Source of the DNA: an uncultured Bacilli bacterium
GTDB lineage: Bacteria; Bacillota_I; Bacilli_A; RFN20; CAG-449
NCBI GenBank assembly: GCA_947588815.1
Contig: CANQAG010000006.1
Coordinates: forward strand, 1 to 64,000
DNA: 64,000 nt
Reading direction: 5' to 3'
Positions 9,127-17,941 of the stretch are shown piece after piece. Each line of letters opens with the position of its first letter. Within the stretch, counting starts at the first letter, position 1. A program made the position numbers and the translations under genes. The notes beneath the pieces are model-generated. The model was not told the origin of the DNA, did not search any database, and saw only the letters and a program-made list of their open reading frames with translations.

Positions 9127-10026
9127 TCACTCCAAGAGCCATGCAATAGGGCGTATCGAATACATATTAATTAAATAGATGTGAACTTTTTTTAAATCAT
9201 CCATCATCGGTTTTATATTTTCTCGATATCTGATTACTTCTAATTTAATATCTTTCTTTATTCCATAATGATCTTCAAAAAGATCGAATATTTTTGTCGG
9301 AAAAAGTAGACGAGCAAAAAGTAAAGTAGCATCAAAAGTATTAAAGTTGTATGCAGGTAAAAATTGAATTAATTCTTCTGAGGATATAAGTCCGGCTTTA
9401 TATAATTCTGCAAGATCACGAATCGGAGAATCTACTACAAGATTAAAGGGATTAAGAAATGTGTAAGCATCTAAGCTATTTAATCGCTTATGAGCCAAGG
9501 TAGTATTAGTAATGTCATCTCCAAAATCCAATCTAGCGTCCGAAAGATATTGAATAGCGTTTTCCGCCATTCCTAAGGCGTGAGTCACACTTTCAACTGC
9601 TTGTATGTAAAAATAATTGTCGACTTTTAAACTCGGTAAAGCTTTATCTTCAATTAATTCAACTTTGTTTTCCCATAATGTTTGAAGATATGAAACTTTC
9701 ATTTTATTTTCTTGACCGGCATTTTTAAAGTTTGCATGCATAGTGTAAACATCGTTTAAAGTTACCTTATCATCTTTCACTGCCACTAAAGAAACCTGCC
9801 CATATTCGGAATTTGAAGCATAGCGTTGATCTCTAGAAACAATGATTTTAGCACCCATATTTGGAAAGTAAAATAAGATATTCGATAAAAAATCATCGTA
9901 ATCTTTCAATTCTTTTTCAGTTTTATTGTTTAGTTCTAATTTAAAATGCCACCCTTGATAATCAAACTCTGAAGCATATTCATCATTGGGGTAATAGCCA
10001 TATTTATCAAAAATGAAAGCTCTCAT
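9127..10026 (-). CDS. yutH: YutH/CotS-like kinase-fold sporulation protein, degenerate
   Basis: This is a 299-residue protein with no clear enzymatic motif. The second half (AHKRLNSLDAYTFLNPFNLV, then SPIRDLAELYKAG, LLFARLLFPTKIFDLFE and the tail IRPIAWLLE) follows the pattern of the aminoglycoside-phosphotransferase-like CotS/YutH spore coat family. The Brenner-type HxDxxxxN catalytic loop is not recognisable, so it may be a pseudokinase. Its start overlaps the yunB stop as ATGA. In Bacillus subtilis yutH and yunB lie close together, which supports the assignment. The family call rests on weak similarity plus neighbourhood. Confidence 0.45.
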   Translation of the reverse strand: MRAFIFDKYGYYPNDEYASEFDYQGWHFKLELNNKTEKELKDYDDFLSNILFYFPNMGAKIIVSRDQRYASNSEYGQVSLVAVKDDKVTLNDVYTMHANFKNAGQENKMKVSYLQTLWENKVELIEDKALPSLKVDNYFYIQAVESVTHALGMAENAIQYLSDARLDFGDDITNTTLAHKRLNSLDAYTFLNPFNLVVDSPIRDLAELYKAGLISSEELIQFLPAYNFNTFDATLLFARLLFPTKIFDLFEDHYGIKKDIKLEVIRYRENIKPMMDDLKKVHIYLINMYSIRPIAWLLE

Positions 10027-10724
10027 ATTTCATAAATCTCCCCGATGCCCTTAGTTACACCTTCAACTGTGTGAGTCCCCAAATAATAACTAGGAACTTG
10101 TCCTTCAATGAGCGTCATTGAAAACGGAATATTGATGGTATATTCATATTCGTTAGCCATTAAAGGCAATAGCACTTGGGTCTCTACCTTACAAACAACT
10201 TCTAAACTAACCAAAGCATTGTTTATACCAAATGATTGGACATTGCTAACGCAATTAGTTTCAACTGATCCAAGTAAAGAAAATTTTACTGGTATTTTGG
10301 AACCTAAATTATTTAAGAACAAATTGTTCATTATTAACGAAAAAGGAATCTCATAAATGATGCCTTTTTGCGGATAATCACTAGTAATCTCTTCATCAAA
10401 TAACGGAGAGATTCCGTTTTCGACTTCTTTAAGATTTTTATAAATCGCCTTGGCACTATAACTAAGCAACCGATTGATTAATTCAACATTATATGACATC
10501 TTTTGATCAATCTGACTATTGATAAAATCGTCCCTTGAAAAATTAGCAATTTCTTCGTGGATGGTTTTAGCAACAACTAAAGTGGTTATTCTCTTTGTTT
10601 CGATTTGTGCCACTTCGCTATAATGTGTTTTCAAGGAATTTGAAGCGTTTATTAGCAATGCAAAAACACCACAAATCGTTAAGAGTAATGTCATTACAAA
10701 GCGGAACAAGAAAGAAATACGCAT
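10023..10724 (-). CDS. yunB: Sporulation protein YunB
   Basis: This protein of about 233 residues has one N-terminal membrane helix (FRFVMTLLLTICGVFALLI) and an extracytoplasmic domain. It shows the YunB pattern: GIIYEIPFSLIMNN, GSKIPVKFSLLGSVETN, SFGINNALVSLEV and EGQVPSYYLG near the end. YunB is a SigE-dependent protein needed for efficient sporulation, with unknown biochemical role. I chose the ATG at 10724 over the upstream GTG at 10733, because AGAGG lies about eight bases before it. The start codon sits in one arm of a perfect 11-bp hairpin and the SD in its loop (see 10720-10750). It is translationally coupled to the next gene by an ATGA overlap. Confidence 0.8.
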   Translation of the reverse strand: MRISFLFRFVMTLLLTICGVFALLINASNSLKTHYSEVAQIETKRITTLVVAKTIHEEIANFSRDDFINSQIDQKMSYNVELINRLLSYSAKAIYKNLKEVENGISPLFDEEITSDYPQKGIIYEIPFSLIMNNLFLNNLGSKIPVKFSLLGSVETNCVSNVQSFGINNALVSLEVVCKVETQVLLPLMANEYEYTINIPFSMTLIEGQVPSYYLGTHTVEGVTKGIGEIYEI

Positions 10725-10750
10725 ATTCTTCACCTCTTAAAGAATATGCG
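10720..10750 (-). promoter_or_regulatory. Hairpin enclosing the yunB SD and start codon
   Basis: Perfect 11-bp inverted repeat CGCATATTCTT/AAGAATATGCG with a 9-base loop. The loop holds the SD (AGAGG) and the 3' arm contains the ATG. It may act as a terminator for cysQ, as translation control of yunB, or both; the run after it is only moderately T-rich. Confidence 0.5.
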
Positions 10751-10763
10751 CAAAACTTTTATC

Positions 10764-11543
10764 TTATATCTTAAATAAATTTTCAATCCGATTCAAAACC
10801 ACAAATCCTTCACGATTATAAACATCCTCGCGATTATAAGTAATTTTCTTTCCGTCAGGTTTTAAAATTACTCCTCCTGCCTCTTTAACAATAATATCAA
10901 AAGCCGCGATATCCCATTCCTTGGTATGCGGTGTAACACGATAATAAACTTCCCCCTCTCCTTTTGAAATCAAACACGCTTTAATCGAACTTCCGCTTTT
11001 TACAAGACGCGTTATTTGAGGATAATGTTCCTTTAAATTTAATTCTCTTAAATCTGCGTGAAATCTAGAAATATATTGAGTAAGATCAGTCAACTTATCG
11101 TTTACATGAATCTTTGTTTTCTGATTATTGCTATCAATGTAATATGCTCCATCACCTTTAGTGGCATAATATAATTCATTTTTAGCCGGTATCGCAACTA
11201 CTCCGGCAACGATTTCTCCTCGGTAAGCAAGCGCGATATTGGTCGTAAATTCGTCATTGCGGTGAATGAAATCCTCAGTTCCGTCGACAGGATCGACAAT
11301 AAACACATAATCATTTTTAAGTCTATTTTTATCATCCAAAGATTCTTCCGTTAATAAAGCATAATGAGGAAAATTTTCTTTTAAATGTTTGGAAATAATC
11401 ATGTCTGCTCCTTTATCGGCTTTGGTCACAGGAGATTTATCTTCTTTTATTTCGACTTTGAAATCCTCATGATAAACTTTTAAAATATGCTCTCTTGCCA
11501 TTTTGCAAGCTTCTAACATCACTTTTAATTCTTGATTATACAT
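10764..11543 (-). CDS. cysQ: 3'(2'),5'-bisphosphate nucleotidase CysQ family
   Basis: This 259-residue member of the inositol monophosphatase superfamily probably hydrolyses 3'-phosphoadenosine 5'-phosphate (pAp). It has the metal-binding DPVDGTEDFIH motif near residue 84, the acidic EES upstream of it, VTKADKGADMII for the early metal ligands, and WDIAAFDIIVKEAGG for the C-terminal Asp. The KSPVTKAD segment is typical of CysQ. The start overlaps the end of nrnA by 8 bp. Both nrnA and cysQ products can act on pAp, so the pair may clear this nucleotide. A neighbouring function in inositol phosphate turnover cannot be excluded. Confidence 0.82.
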   Translation of the reverse strand: MYNQELKVMLEACKMAREHILKVYHEDFKVEIKEDKSPVTKADKGADMIISKHLKENFPHYALLTEESLDDKNRLKNDYVFIVDPVDGTEDFIHRNDEFTTNIALAYRGEIVAGVVAIPAKNELYYATKGDGAYYIDSNNQKTKIHVNDKLTDLTQYISRFHADLRELNLKEHYPQITRLVKSGSSIKACLISKGEGEVYYRVTPHTKEWDIAAFDIIVKEAGGVILKPDGKKITYNREDVYNREGFVVLNRIENLFKI

Positions 11544-12480
11544 TTTGTTTCTCCTCTAACGTTTCATCAATTACTTTTAAAACATCGTGATATTGCTCTA
11601 ATTTAGAGAGACGACATCCTGAAGCTTGTAAATGACCGCCACCGCCAAATTGCAACGCGATTTTTTGTACGTCATAGCCTTTAGAGCGGAATTCGACACG
11701 TACTTCTCCTTCTTCTGATTCTGCAAAAAACACCCAAATCGGAGCTGTACCTGAAAGTGAATTTACTAAAGAAGCTGCAGTATTATAGTCGATATTTAAA
11801 TCAGCGACTGCTTTTTTATCGAACACCATATATGTCGCACCACCCTTACTTCTACAGTAATTTAAGTAAATAAAACCTTTAACCTTTAAGATCTTTTCAT
11901 CAACTGCATACAAAATATCGTAAATAGGCTCAGGATTAAATCCACTTTCAAATAGATATGATGCCATCTTAAAAGTATTATATGAAGTTGGAGCATATAA
12001 AAAGCGATTGGAATCAGTAACCATACCTAAATAAAGCGCTCTTGCAGTTTGTTCTTTCGGTTTAATTCCATTTTGATATAAAATCGAGGTCACGAGTTCA
12101 CTGCACGACACACACGAGGTATCAACACAATCTATGCAACCAAAATGTTCTTGCGGAACATGATGATCGATTTTGATTAATTCTTTCGCCATTGAAAAGC
12201 GTTGATCTTCTATTCGATTTTTAGTGCTTACATCTAACACTATCGCTAATGATGAAGCGATAGTTTCATCGCTCACTTCATCCATTGCACCAATTAATGG
12301 TATAAATTTTTTTAAGCCACTTCCTATGGCAAAAACTTTTTTGTGAGGAAATTCTTGTAAAATCGCATTTTTTAACCCGATTTGTGAGCCATAGCAATCC
12401 CCATCTGGAACGATATGACCGAAAATTGTAATCACATCATATTTAGCAATTAAATCCCAAATTTCTTTTTTCATATTCAT
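11536..12480 (-). CDS. nrnA: Oligoribonuclease / pAp phosphatase NrnA (DHH family)
   Basis: This 314-residue DHH/DHHA1 phosphoesterase degrades very short RNA oligomers and dephosphorylates pAp in Bacillus. Visible motifs are GHIVPDGDCYGS (motif I, residues 21-32), VLDVS (motif II), IDHH near residue 107 (motif III), TDSNRFLY (motif IV) and the DHHA1 glycine-rich GGGGHLQASG near residue 280. Length is normal for the family. The gene opens a unit nrnA-cysQ-yunB-yutH on the minus strand. The RBS is weak (AGAGAG), and an alternative ATG lies two codons later. Confidence 0.9.
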   Translation of the reverse strand: MNMKKEIWDLIAKYDVITIFGHIVPDGDCYGSQIGLKNAILQEFPHKKVFAIGSGLKKFIPLIGAMDEVSDETIASSLAIVLDVSTKNRIEDQRFSMAKELIKIDHHVPQEHFGCIDCVDTSCVSCSELVTSILYQNGIKPKEQTARALYLGMVTDSNRFLYAPTSYNTFKMASYLFESGFNPEPIYDILYAVDEKILKVKGFIYLNYCRSKGGATYMVFDKKAVADLNIDYNTAASLVNSLSGTAPIWVFFAESEEGEVRVEFRSKGYDVQKIALQFGGGGHLQASGCRLSKLEQYHDVLKVIDETLEEKQNV

Positions 12481-12498
12481 AATCTCTCTTTATAAATT

Positions 12499-12523
12499 AA
12501 AAGCCTCTTTTAAAGGGGCTTTT
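12499..12523 (-). terminator. Terminator after fba
   Basis: Stem AAAAGCCTC/GGGGCTTTT with one G-T pair and a 7-base loop; T-rich ends on both sides. It separates fba from nrnA. Confidence 0.85.
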
Positions 12524-12528
12524 ATAAT

Positions 12529-13383
12529 TTAAGCTTTATTTATAGAACCAAAGATCGCACATTTGGTTCTTACCACTTCAGCAATACCTTTTTTTCCTGG
12601 GCCGATAACTTTGCGCGGATCGTAAACTTTTTCATCATTTTTTAAAACTTCTCTTACAATTTTAGTCCAAGCTTGTTGACATTCGGTATTGACATTAATC
12701 TTACATGTTCCAAGAGAAATAGATCGTTTAATTTGATCTTCTGGGATTCCAGATCCACCATGTAAAACAAGCGGGATACCAACTAACTTTCCAATTTCTT
12801 CCATCTCTTTAAAACCGAGTTTCGGTTCTCCGTGATATGGTCCATGAACCGATCCAAGAGCCGGAGCCAAGCAATCGATTGAAGTTTCTTTAACGAGCCT
12901 AACACATTCGCTCGGGATCGCATACATCGATTCGGCAACCACATTATCCTCTTGACCACCGACACGACCAAGTTCCGCCTCAACCGAAACACCGCGAGCG
13001 TGAGCGTAAGATACCACTTCTTTGCATTGACGAATATTTTCTTCAAGTTCATAATGCGAAGCATCGATCATCACGGAAGTAAATCCAGCATCGATTGCCG
13101 CTTTACAAACTTCAACTGAATCACCGTGATCAACATGCAAGGCAACCGGAACGGTAATGTTATGGTCTTTAATCAATCCTTTAACCAATCCGACTACGGT
13201 ATTCCATCCGCCCATATATTTTGAAGCACCGGAAGTGACTCCTAAAATAACTGGACTATTAAGCTCTTGACAAGTATCTAAAATTGCCGCGGTCCATTCT
13301 ACATTATTGATATTAAATTGCCCGACTGCATATTTTCCATCGCGGGCTTTATTCAACATTTCTTTCATGCTAACTAATGGCAT
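12529..13383 (-). CDS. fba: Class II fructose-bisphosphate aldolase
   Basis: This 284-residue zinc-dependent aldolase cleaves fructose 1,6-bisphosphate to glyceraldehyde 3-phosphate and dihydroxyacetone phosphate in glycolysis. Class II signatures are present: [20 protein letters not shown] with the zinc and substrate ligands, the second signature [13 protein letters not shown], the zinc histidine in GSVHGPY, and [16 protein letters not shown] stands 6 bases before the ATG at 13383; a longer in-frame extension reaching to 13446 lacks an RBS and is not part of the protein. It is monocistronic, with its own promoter and terminator. Confidence 0.95.
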   Translation of the reverse strand: MPLVSMKEMLNKARDGKYAVGQFNINNVEWTAAILDTCQELNSPVILGVTSGASKYMGGWNTVVGLVKGLIKDHNITVPVALHVDHGDSVEVCKAAIDAGFTSVMIDASHYELEENIRQCKEVVSYAHARGVSVEAELGRVGGQEDNVVAESMYAIPSECVRLVKETSIDCLAPALGSVHGPYHGEPKLGFKEMEEIGKLVGIPLVLHGGSGIPEDQIKRSISLGTCKINVNTECQQAWTKIVREVLKNDEKVYDPRKVIGPGKKGIAEVVRTKCAIFGSINKA

Positions 13384-13414
13384 ATTATTATCCTCCTCAT
13401 TTCTTAGCGGTATT

Positions 13415-13422
13415 ATTATAGC
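13415..13422 (-). promoter_or_regulatory. Extended -10 promoter element of fba
   Basis: On the minus strand TGCTATAAT gives an extended -10. No good -35 is seen at 16-18 bases. It lies about 30 bp before the fba ATG. Confidence 0.5.
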
Positions 13423-13453
13423 ATATAGTCTTAAAAATAACCACAACGAAGTA

Positions 13454-13479
13454 TAAAAAAGTCCCTAAATTAGGGACTT
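13454..13479 (-). terminator. Terminator after rpoE
   Basis: Perfect 9-bp stem AAGTCCCTA/TAGGGACTT with a 3-base loop, followed on the minus strand by a run of T. Confidence 0.88.
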
Positions 13480-13500
13480 GAAATTAAAAGTTAGATTCTT

Positions 13501-13902
13501 CTAATATTCTTCATCATAATCTTCTGAATCATGATTACGCTCTTCATCATCTTCAGTTTCTTCATCAGAATCTAAATCTTCATCGTAATCTTTTTCTTCA
13601 TCATCTTCAGATTCAAGATCTTCGTCAACTTCTTCCTCTACATCGCGATAAACATCATTCATATCGATGTGAACTTTCTCGAAAACGTAACGTTCACGAA
13701 GATCCCAAGTGTTTTCGCCAAGAGTAATAAAACGACCGTCAAGGCTTAAGTTAGTGTAAAATTTTCCAATTTTTGCATTGGCTTCTTCTTCGCTAAAGCC
13801 TTGAATTTGGCTTACTTCTTGCCATAACTTATTGAATTCAACAGGTGCTTTTTTCTTTAAAACAAGTTCATAGGCAATATCTAGATTTGATTTTTGTACC
13901 AT
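13501..13902 (-). CDS. rpoE: RNA polymerase delta subunit RpoE
   Basis: This 133-residue Bacillota-specific subunit increases RNA polymerase recycling and promoter selectivity. The N-terminal HARE-HTH-type domain (about residues 1-75) shows AYELVLKKKAPVEFNKLWQE and LDGRFITLGENTWDLRE. It is followed by a long acidic tail almost entirely of Asp, Glu and Ser. The tail is shorter than in Bacillus subtilis. The gene follows argS by 12 bp, and the DUF1934-argS-rpoE cluster resembles the Bacillus ywiB-argS region. Confidence 0.95.
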   Translation of the reverse strand: MVQKSNLDIAYELVLKKKAPVEFNKLWQEVSQIQGFSEEEANAKIGKFYTNLSLDGRFITLGENTWDLRERYVFEKVHIDMNDVYRDVEEEVDEDLESEDDEEKDYDEDLDSDEETEDDEERNHDSEDYDEEY

Positions 13903-13914
13903 TGCTGTGTCCCC

Positions 13915-15549
13915 CTACATTCTTTCAGGTGCCGTAACACCGATTAAATCTAGCGCGTTTTTCATAACTATCTCACTAGCTTTTGTGAGCGCTAAACGCG
14001 ATGAAGTTAATTTAATATTACTGCGATCCAAAACACGACATTCCGTATAGAATTCATGAATTGCGGTCGCTAACTTCTGAATATAAATACTAATCTTGTA
14101 AGGCGCTCTTGTCAAGGCAGCTTGCAAAACTTCGCGTGGAAAATCATTAAGGACCTTTAAAAGATTAAGTTCTTTTTCTTCTTTTAATTCTTTTCCCTCT
14201 TCGTCTAATGGCAAATCCTTACCTTGATCAAGCAACGCACATAAACGCGCATGTCCATATTGAGCATAGTAAACCGGATTAGAGGCTTCTGTTTTCTTAG
14301 CAAGATCTAAATCGAAATCTAAATGACTAGATGCTGCACGTGCGACAAAAAAGTAACGGACCGAATCGACACCAACTTCTTCGCATAATTCTTTCATCGA
14401 AACCGCATTGCCGGTTCTTTTTGACATTTTGTACTCTTTTCCATCTTTGAATAGTCGCACCATTTGAATAAGTTCGATGTCAAGAATATCAGGATTATAT
14501 CCAAGCATCGCTAGCGATGACTTCATTCTTTCGATATAGCCATGATGATCAGCTCCTAAACAATCGATGAGTTTCGTAAAACCTCTTTCTAATTTATCTT
14601 GATGATAGGCAATATCAGGTAAAAGATATGTGTAAGATCCATCAGATTTGACAATAACTCGATCCTTATCATCGCTAAAATCAGTCGTCTTTAAAAATTT
14701 AGCGTTGTCTTGTTCATAAATATAAGGTTGAAGTTGCGATAAAACTTTTTCAATTCTCCCTTCGTTTCGAATGCGAAGTTCGGAACTGAATACATCAAAT
14801 TCAACGCGAAACATTTTTAAATCTTCACGCAATTTTTCTAATTCAAGCTCGGTACCACGTTTTTTAAGAAAAGGTTTAAAATCTTCATACGAAGCCTTTA
14901 GCATTGAATCGCCGATTTCTTGTTTGATTGTTTTTGCAATCATCTTAATATCATCAGCATGATACCCATCGTCTGGAAAAGGTATGGAAAAATCATTGAA
15001 AGCTTCATGATAGCGTACAAATAAACTTTTGGCTAAATTTTCAATTTGATTACCGGCGTCATTTACGTAAAATTCTCGTGTTACATCGTAGCCGATTTTT
15101 TTATAAAGTCGACAAATACTATCTCCAATCGCCGCGCCTCTTGCGTGCCCTAAATGTAAATCTCCGGTAGGATTAGCTGAAACATATTCGACATTTATTT
15201 TTTGATTTTGACCATAGTTTGAGGATCCGTAATTTTCTTTTTCGTCAAAAATTCTTTTCAAAACTTTAGTAAGGCTTTCATTGCGCATGAAAAAATTAAT
15301 AAATCCCGGCCCTGCAATCTCTACTTTTTCAATAGATTCGTCTTGAAGATTATCCTTTAAAGACAAAGCGATATCTCGAGGCGCTTTATGCAGTTCTTTT
15401 GCCATTTGCATCGCGACGTTAGTAGCGTAATCACCGTGCTCTTTTTCTTTAGAACGTTCAATAACAATCCGCTCCAAAGCAAGTTCAACACCCATGTTTT
15501 TCAACGCTTCTTGGATTAACATTTTTAGTTTGATTTCGATATTTTCCAT
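13915..15549 (-). CDS. argS: Arginyl-tRNA synthetase
   Basis: This 544-residue class I synthetase charges tRNA-Arg. It has an N-terminal additional domain, the HIGH motif as HLGH in NPTGDLHLGHARGA (about residue 125), the signature loop KMSKRTGNAVS (KMSKS-type) and a DALR anticodon-binding domain at the C-terminus. I chose the ATG at 15549 because it overlaps the upstream stop codon as TGATG; the extra seven residues available upstream are inside the neighbouring gene. Translational coupling is likely, since the SD is only GAGG. Confidence 0.96.
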   Translation of the reverse strand: MENIEIKLKMLIQEALKNMGVELALERIVIERSKEKEHGDYATNVAMQMAKELHKAPRDIALSLKDNLQDESIEKVEIAGPGFINFFMRNESLTKVLKRIFDEKENYGSSNYGQNQKINVEYVSANPTGDLHLGHARGAAIGDSICRLYKKIGYDVTREFYVNDAGNQIENLAKSLFVRYHEAFNDFSIPFPDDGYHADDIKMIAKTIKQEIGDSMLKASYEDFKPFLKKRGTELELEKLREDLKMFRVEFDVFSSELRIRNEGRIEKVLSQLQPYIYEQDNAKFLKTTDFSDDKDRVIVKSDGSYTYLLPDIAYHQDKLERGFTKLIDCLGADHHGYIERMKSSLAMLGYNPDILDIELIQMVRLFKDGKEYKMSKRTGNAVSMKELCEEVGVDSVRYFFVARAASSHLDFDLDLAKKTEASNPVYYAQYGHARLCALLDQGKDLPLDEEGKELKEEKELNLLKVLNDFPREVLQAALTRAPYKISIYIQKLATAIHEFYTECRVLDRSNIKLTSSRLALTKASEIVMKNALDLIGVTAPERM

Positions 15550-16016
15550 CACTCCACCCTCTCTAGACAAACTTTATTTTCTTGCCATGTTTCACTATCA
15601 AGTTTTAATCGATAATGAAATTTATATTTGTCTTGTGCAATTTTCAACTCCATTAATTCAATGTAAATCGACTGAAGTTTATATCCTTGTAAACGATATA
15701 GCATTCGTGATTCATTTTTACTTAACGATAGAAACAAAGACAATTCTTTTGATTTTTCAAACATTTCGAGATGATCATCAAATTCACGAACTGAAACTTC
15801 CAAGAGTCTATCATCAGTTTCAAATTCGAATTCACGCTTGTTTAACTTAATGTCATGTGACTTTAAAATGCCTATGTAGGTCATATTGGTTTCCGGTGAA
15901 TCTTTCACCGATAAAGTTAAACGCCATTTTTCCATATGATAATATCCCATTAGGATATTAAACAATTGTTTTTCTAATTTCAAGTCAATTTGACATTGAT
16001 AATTCTTTTTAATCAA
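15549..16016 (-). CDS. DUF1934 (YwiB-like) beta-barrel protein
   Basis: A protein of about 155 residues that I assign to DUF1934 mostly from its position directly before argS, as in Bacillus (ywiB-argS). The C-terminal KFHYRLKLDSETWQENKVCLERV fits the last strands of that small calycin-like barrel in pieces. The gene has no ATG near its beginning; a TTG at 16016 is the likeliest start but lacks a clear SD, so the N-terminus is uncertain. It diverges from a PBP gene, with only 60 bp between start codons. Function unknown. Confidence 0.5.
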   Translation of the reverse strand: MIKKNYQCQIDLKLEKQLFNILMGYYHMEKWRLTLSVKDSPETNMTYIGILKSHDIKLNKREFEFETDDRLLEVSVREFDDHLEMFEKSKELSLFLSLSKNESRMLYRLQGYKLQSIYIELMELKIAQDKYKFHYRLKLDSETWQENKVCLERVE

Positions 16017-16076
16017 TCAAAATTCTAAATGAATGTTTTTTATAAATTTTCTCAAAATAAATATGAGGCGATTAAA

Positions 16077-17927
16077 ATGAAAAAATTTCTATTATATTTA
16101 AGCTTAATAGTATTTGTTCTTTTAAGTGGCTTCAATCTTGCAATCATCGTTTCTCCAGAAATAAGAATCTCCCATCCGTTAGAAGAAAAAATTTTTAATG
16201 CTCAAGAAGACTTAATATACTCCAAAGTTCACGGAGAGTTCGGGATTTACGTTCCACTTGAAAAAATTGCCGATAGTCTTAAAGAAACAGTCATTGCCAT
16301 CGAAGATCGAGAATTTTATTCCCATCGAGGCATCAATCTCAAAAGAATCGTTTCAAGTATGTTTTCAAATATTCAAAGTGGCGAAATCGTTGCCGGTGGT
16401 TCCACTATTACGCAACAATTAGCGCGTACCCTTTTTCTCGACAATTCAAAAACCTATGATCGTAAGTTAAAAGAGATCTTTTTAGCTAAAAAAATCGAAC
16501 GATCTTATTCAAAAGATAAAATTTTAGAGCTTTATTTAAATAGTGTTTATTTTGGTCACAACTTATATGGCATCGATAGTGCAGCACACTTCTATTTTAA
16601 TAAAGATCCCTTAGAATTAAGTTATGGTGAAAGTGCGGGTTTGGTGGGAATTATTAACGCACCCGGAATATATTCTCCATTTATCGACCTTGAAGCTTTT
16701 AAAGAAAAGCAAAAAAATATTCTTTATACTTTATATGAACAAAATATTATTAATATCGAACAATATTATGAAGAATTAGCCAAGCCTTTAAATTTCTTAT
16801 TTCAAAAAAAAGAAGTAGAAAATGATCAACTTCTTTATTATCAAGATGCGATTAATCTTGAACTTCAACAACTCGGTTATGATTCAGAATATTACAAATA
16901 TCTCGGTTTGAGCATTTCAACTTATTTAGATTTAGATATTGAAAGAAAAATTTCTCAAATAATCGAAGAAGAAAATATCGATACTTCAAAACAGGAAATT
17001 GCGATTGTAGTTATGGAGCCAAATAGTGGCAAAGTATTAACTTTAATCGGAGGTGAAAATTATATCGAGTCACCTTTTAATCGCGCTTTAAGCAGTCGGC
17101 GGCAAATAGGTTCAACGGTCAAACCTCTTTTATATTATCTCGGTTTAGAAAACGGAATGACTCCTCTTTCATTAATGAGAAGTGAACCTGTTGAATTTTT
17201 TATTAAAGGTATCGGTAAATATGCTCCAACAAACGCAAATGATGTTTATGCCAATGCCGATATAACGATGATTGAAGCCTTGGGAATGTCAGATAATATC
17301 TATGCAACTAAAACAACCTTGTTAGTCGGTTCTAGTACACTGGCTTCTTTAATTAAAAGTTTTGGAATCGAAGTTTCAGACGTCAATCCGACAATCGGTC
17401 TTGGAAGCAACGTAATGTCCCCCTTGGAATTAACTGCAATTTATAATTGCTTTGCTTCAGAAGGTGTTTTTTATAAGCCAACATTCATCAAAACAATCAC
17501 TTTATCAAATGGACGCAATCTTTATTCAAATAATAAAACCGGAAAAAGATTACTTGCCAAAAACGAAACAATAATTATGAATTATATGATGCGAGCTCCT
17601 TTCGATCGAGGCCTTATTTCTTACGCTTCGCCATCTTTGGTAAATTTTCAAACAACACATCGCTTTAGCGCCAAAACAGGATCGACTGAAAGTACCAATT
17701 GGACCATTGGTTTTAATCCTTTATATACTATCGGTGTCTATGTAGGAACTGATACCAATGAGTCGCTTCAAGATACTAAATTAGCACGTAGACTATTTCA
17801 AAAAATCGCAAATAAATTGATGGAAGATAAAGAAGATATTTTCTTCGATACACCTTCATCGTTAAAAGCTTTTCATTTAAAAAATAAATATAATTCACGC
17901 TTGTCTTTTACTTATTATTGTAAATAA
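16077..17927 (+). CDS. Class A penicillin-binding protein
   Basis: This 616-residue bifunctional peptidoglycan synthase has one N-terminal membrane anchor (residues 4-25). A GT51 glycosyltransferase domain follows, with the catalytic Glu in IEDREFYSHRG and GGSTITQQLART, IERSYSKDKILELYLN and YFGHNLYGI. The transpeptidase domain has the active-site serine in GSTVK, the second motif SDN and the third motif KTGS. I chose the ATG at 16077, preceded by GAGG eight bases away, over an upstream ATG at 16029 that has no RBS and would put charged residues before the anchor. It is shorter than the ponA product and is a second, separate PBP1. It ends 14 bp from the convergent ispF. Confidence 0.92.
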   Translation: MKKFLLYLSLIVFVLLSGFNLAIIVSPEIRISHPLEEKIFNAQEDLIYSKVHGEFGIYVPLEKIADSLKETVIAIEDREFYSHRGINLKRIVSSMFSNIQSGEIVAGGSTITQQLARTLFLDNSKTYDRKLKEIFLAKKIERSYSKDKILELYLNSVYFGHNLYGIDSAAHFYFNKDPLELSYGESAGLVGIINAPGIYSPFIDLEAFKEKQKNILYTLYEQNIINIEQYYEELAKPLNFLFQKKEVENDQLLYYQDAINLELQQLGYDSEYYKYLGLSISTYLDLDIERKISQIIEEENIDTSKQEIAIVVMEPNSGKVLTLIGGENYIESPFNRALSSRRQIGSTVKPLLYYLGLENGMTPLSLMRSEPVEFFIKGIGKYAPTNANDVYANADITMIEALGMSDNIYATKTTLLVGSSTLASLIKSFGIEVSDVNPTIGLGSNVMSPLELTAIYNCFASEGVFYKPTFIKTITLSNGRNLYSNNKTGKRLLAKNETIIMNYMMRAPFDRGLISYASPSLVNFQTTHRFSAKTGSTESTNWTIGFNPLYTIGVYVGTDTNESLQDTKLARRLFQKIANKLMEDKEDIFFDTPSSLKAFHLKNKYNSRLSFTYYCK

Positions 17928-17941
17928 ATTGGTAAGTGAAT

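Noticed and set aside
12783..13064. Alternative minus frame of 93 codons
   Set aside because: Lies wholly inside fba, which is well supported in another frame.
13384..13446. N-terminal extension of fba
   Set aside because: No SD for the upstream start, whereas AGGAGG precedes the ATG at 13383; the extension also runs over the promoter -10.
16029..16076. Upstream ATG for the PBP
   Set aside because: No RBS and it would place 16 unrelated residues before the membrane anchor.
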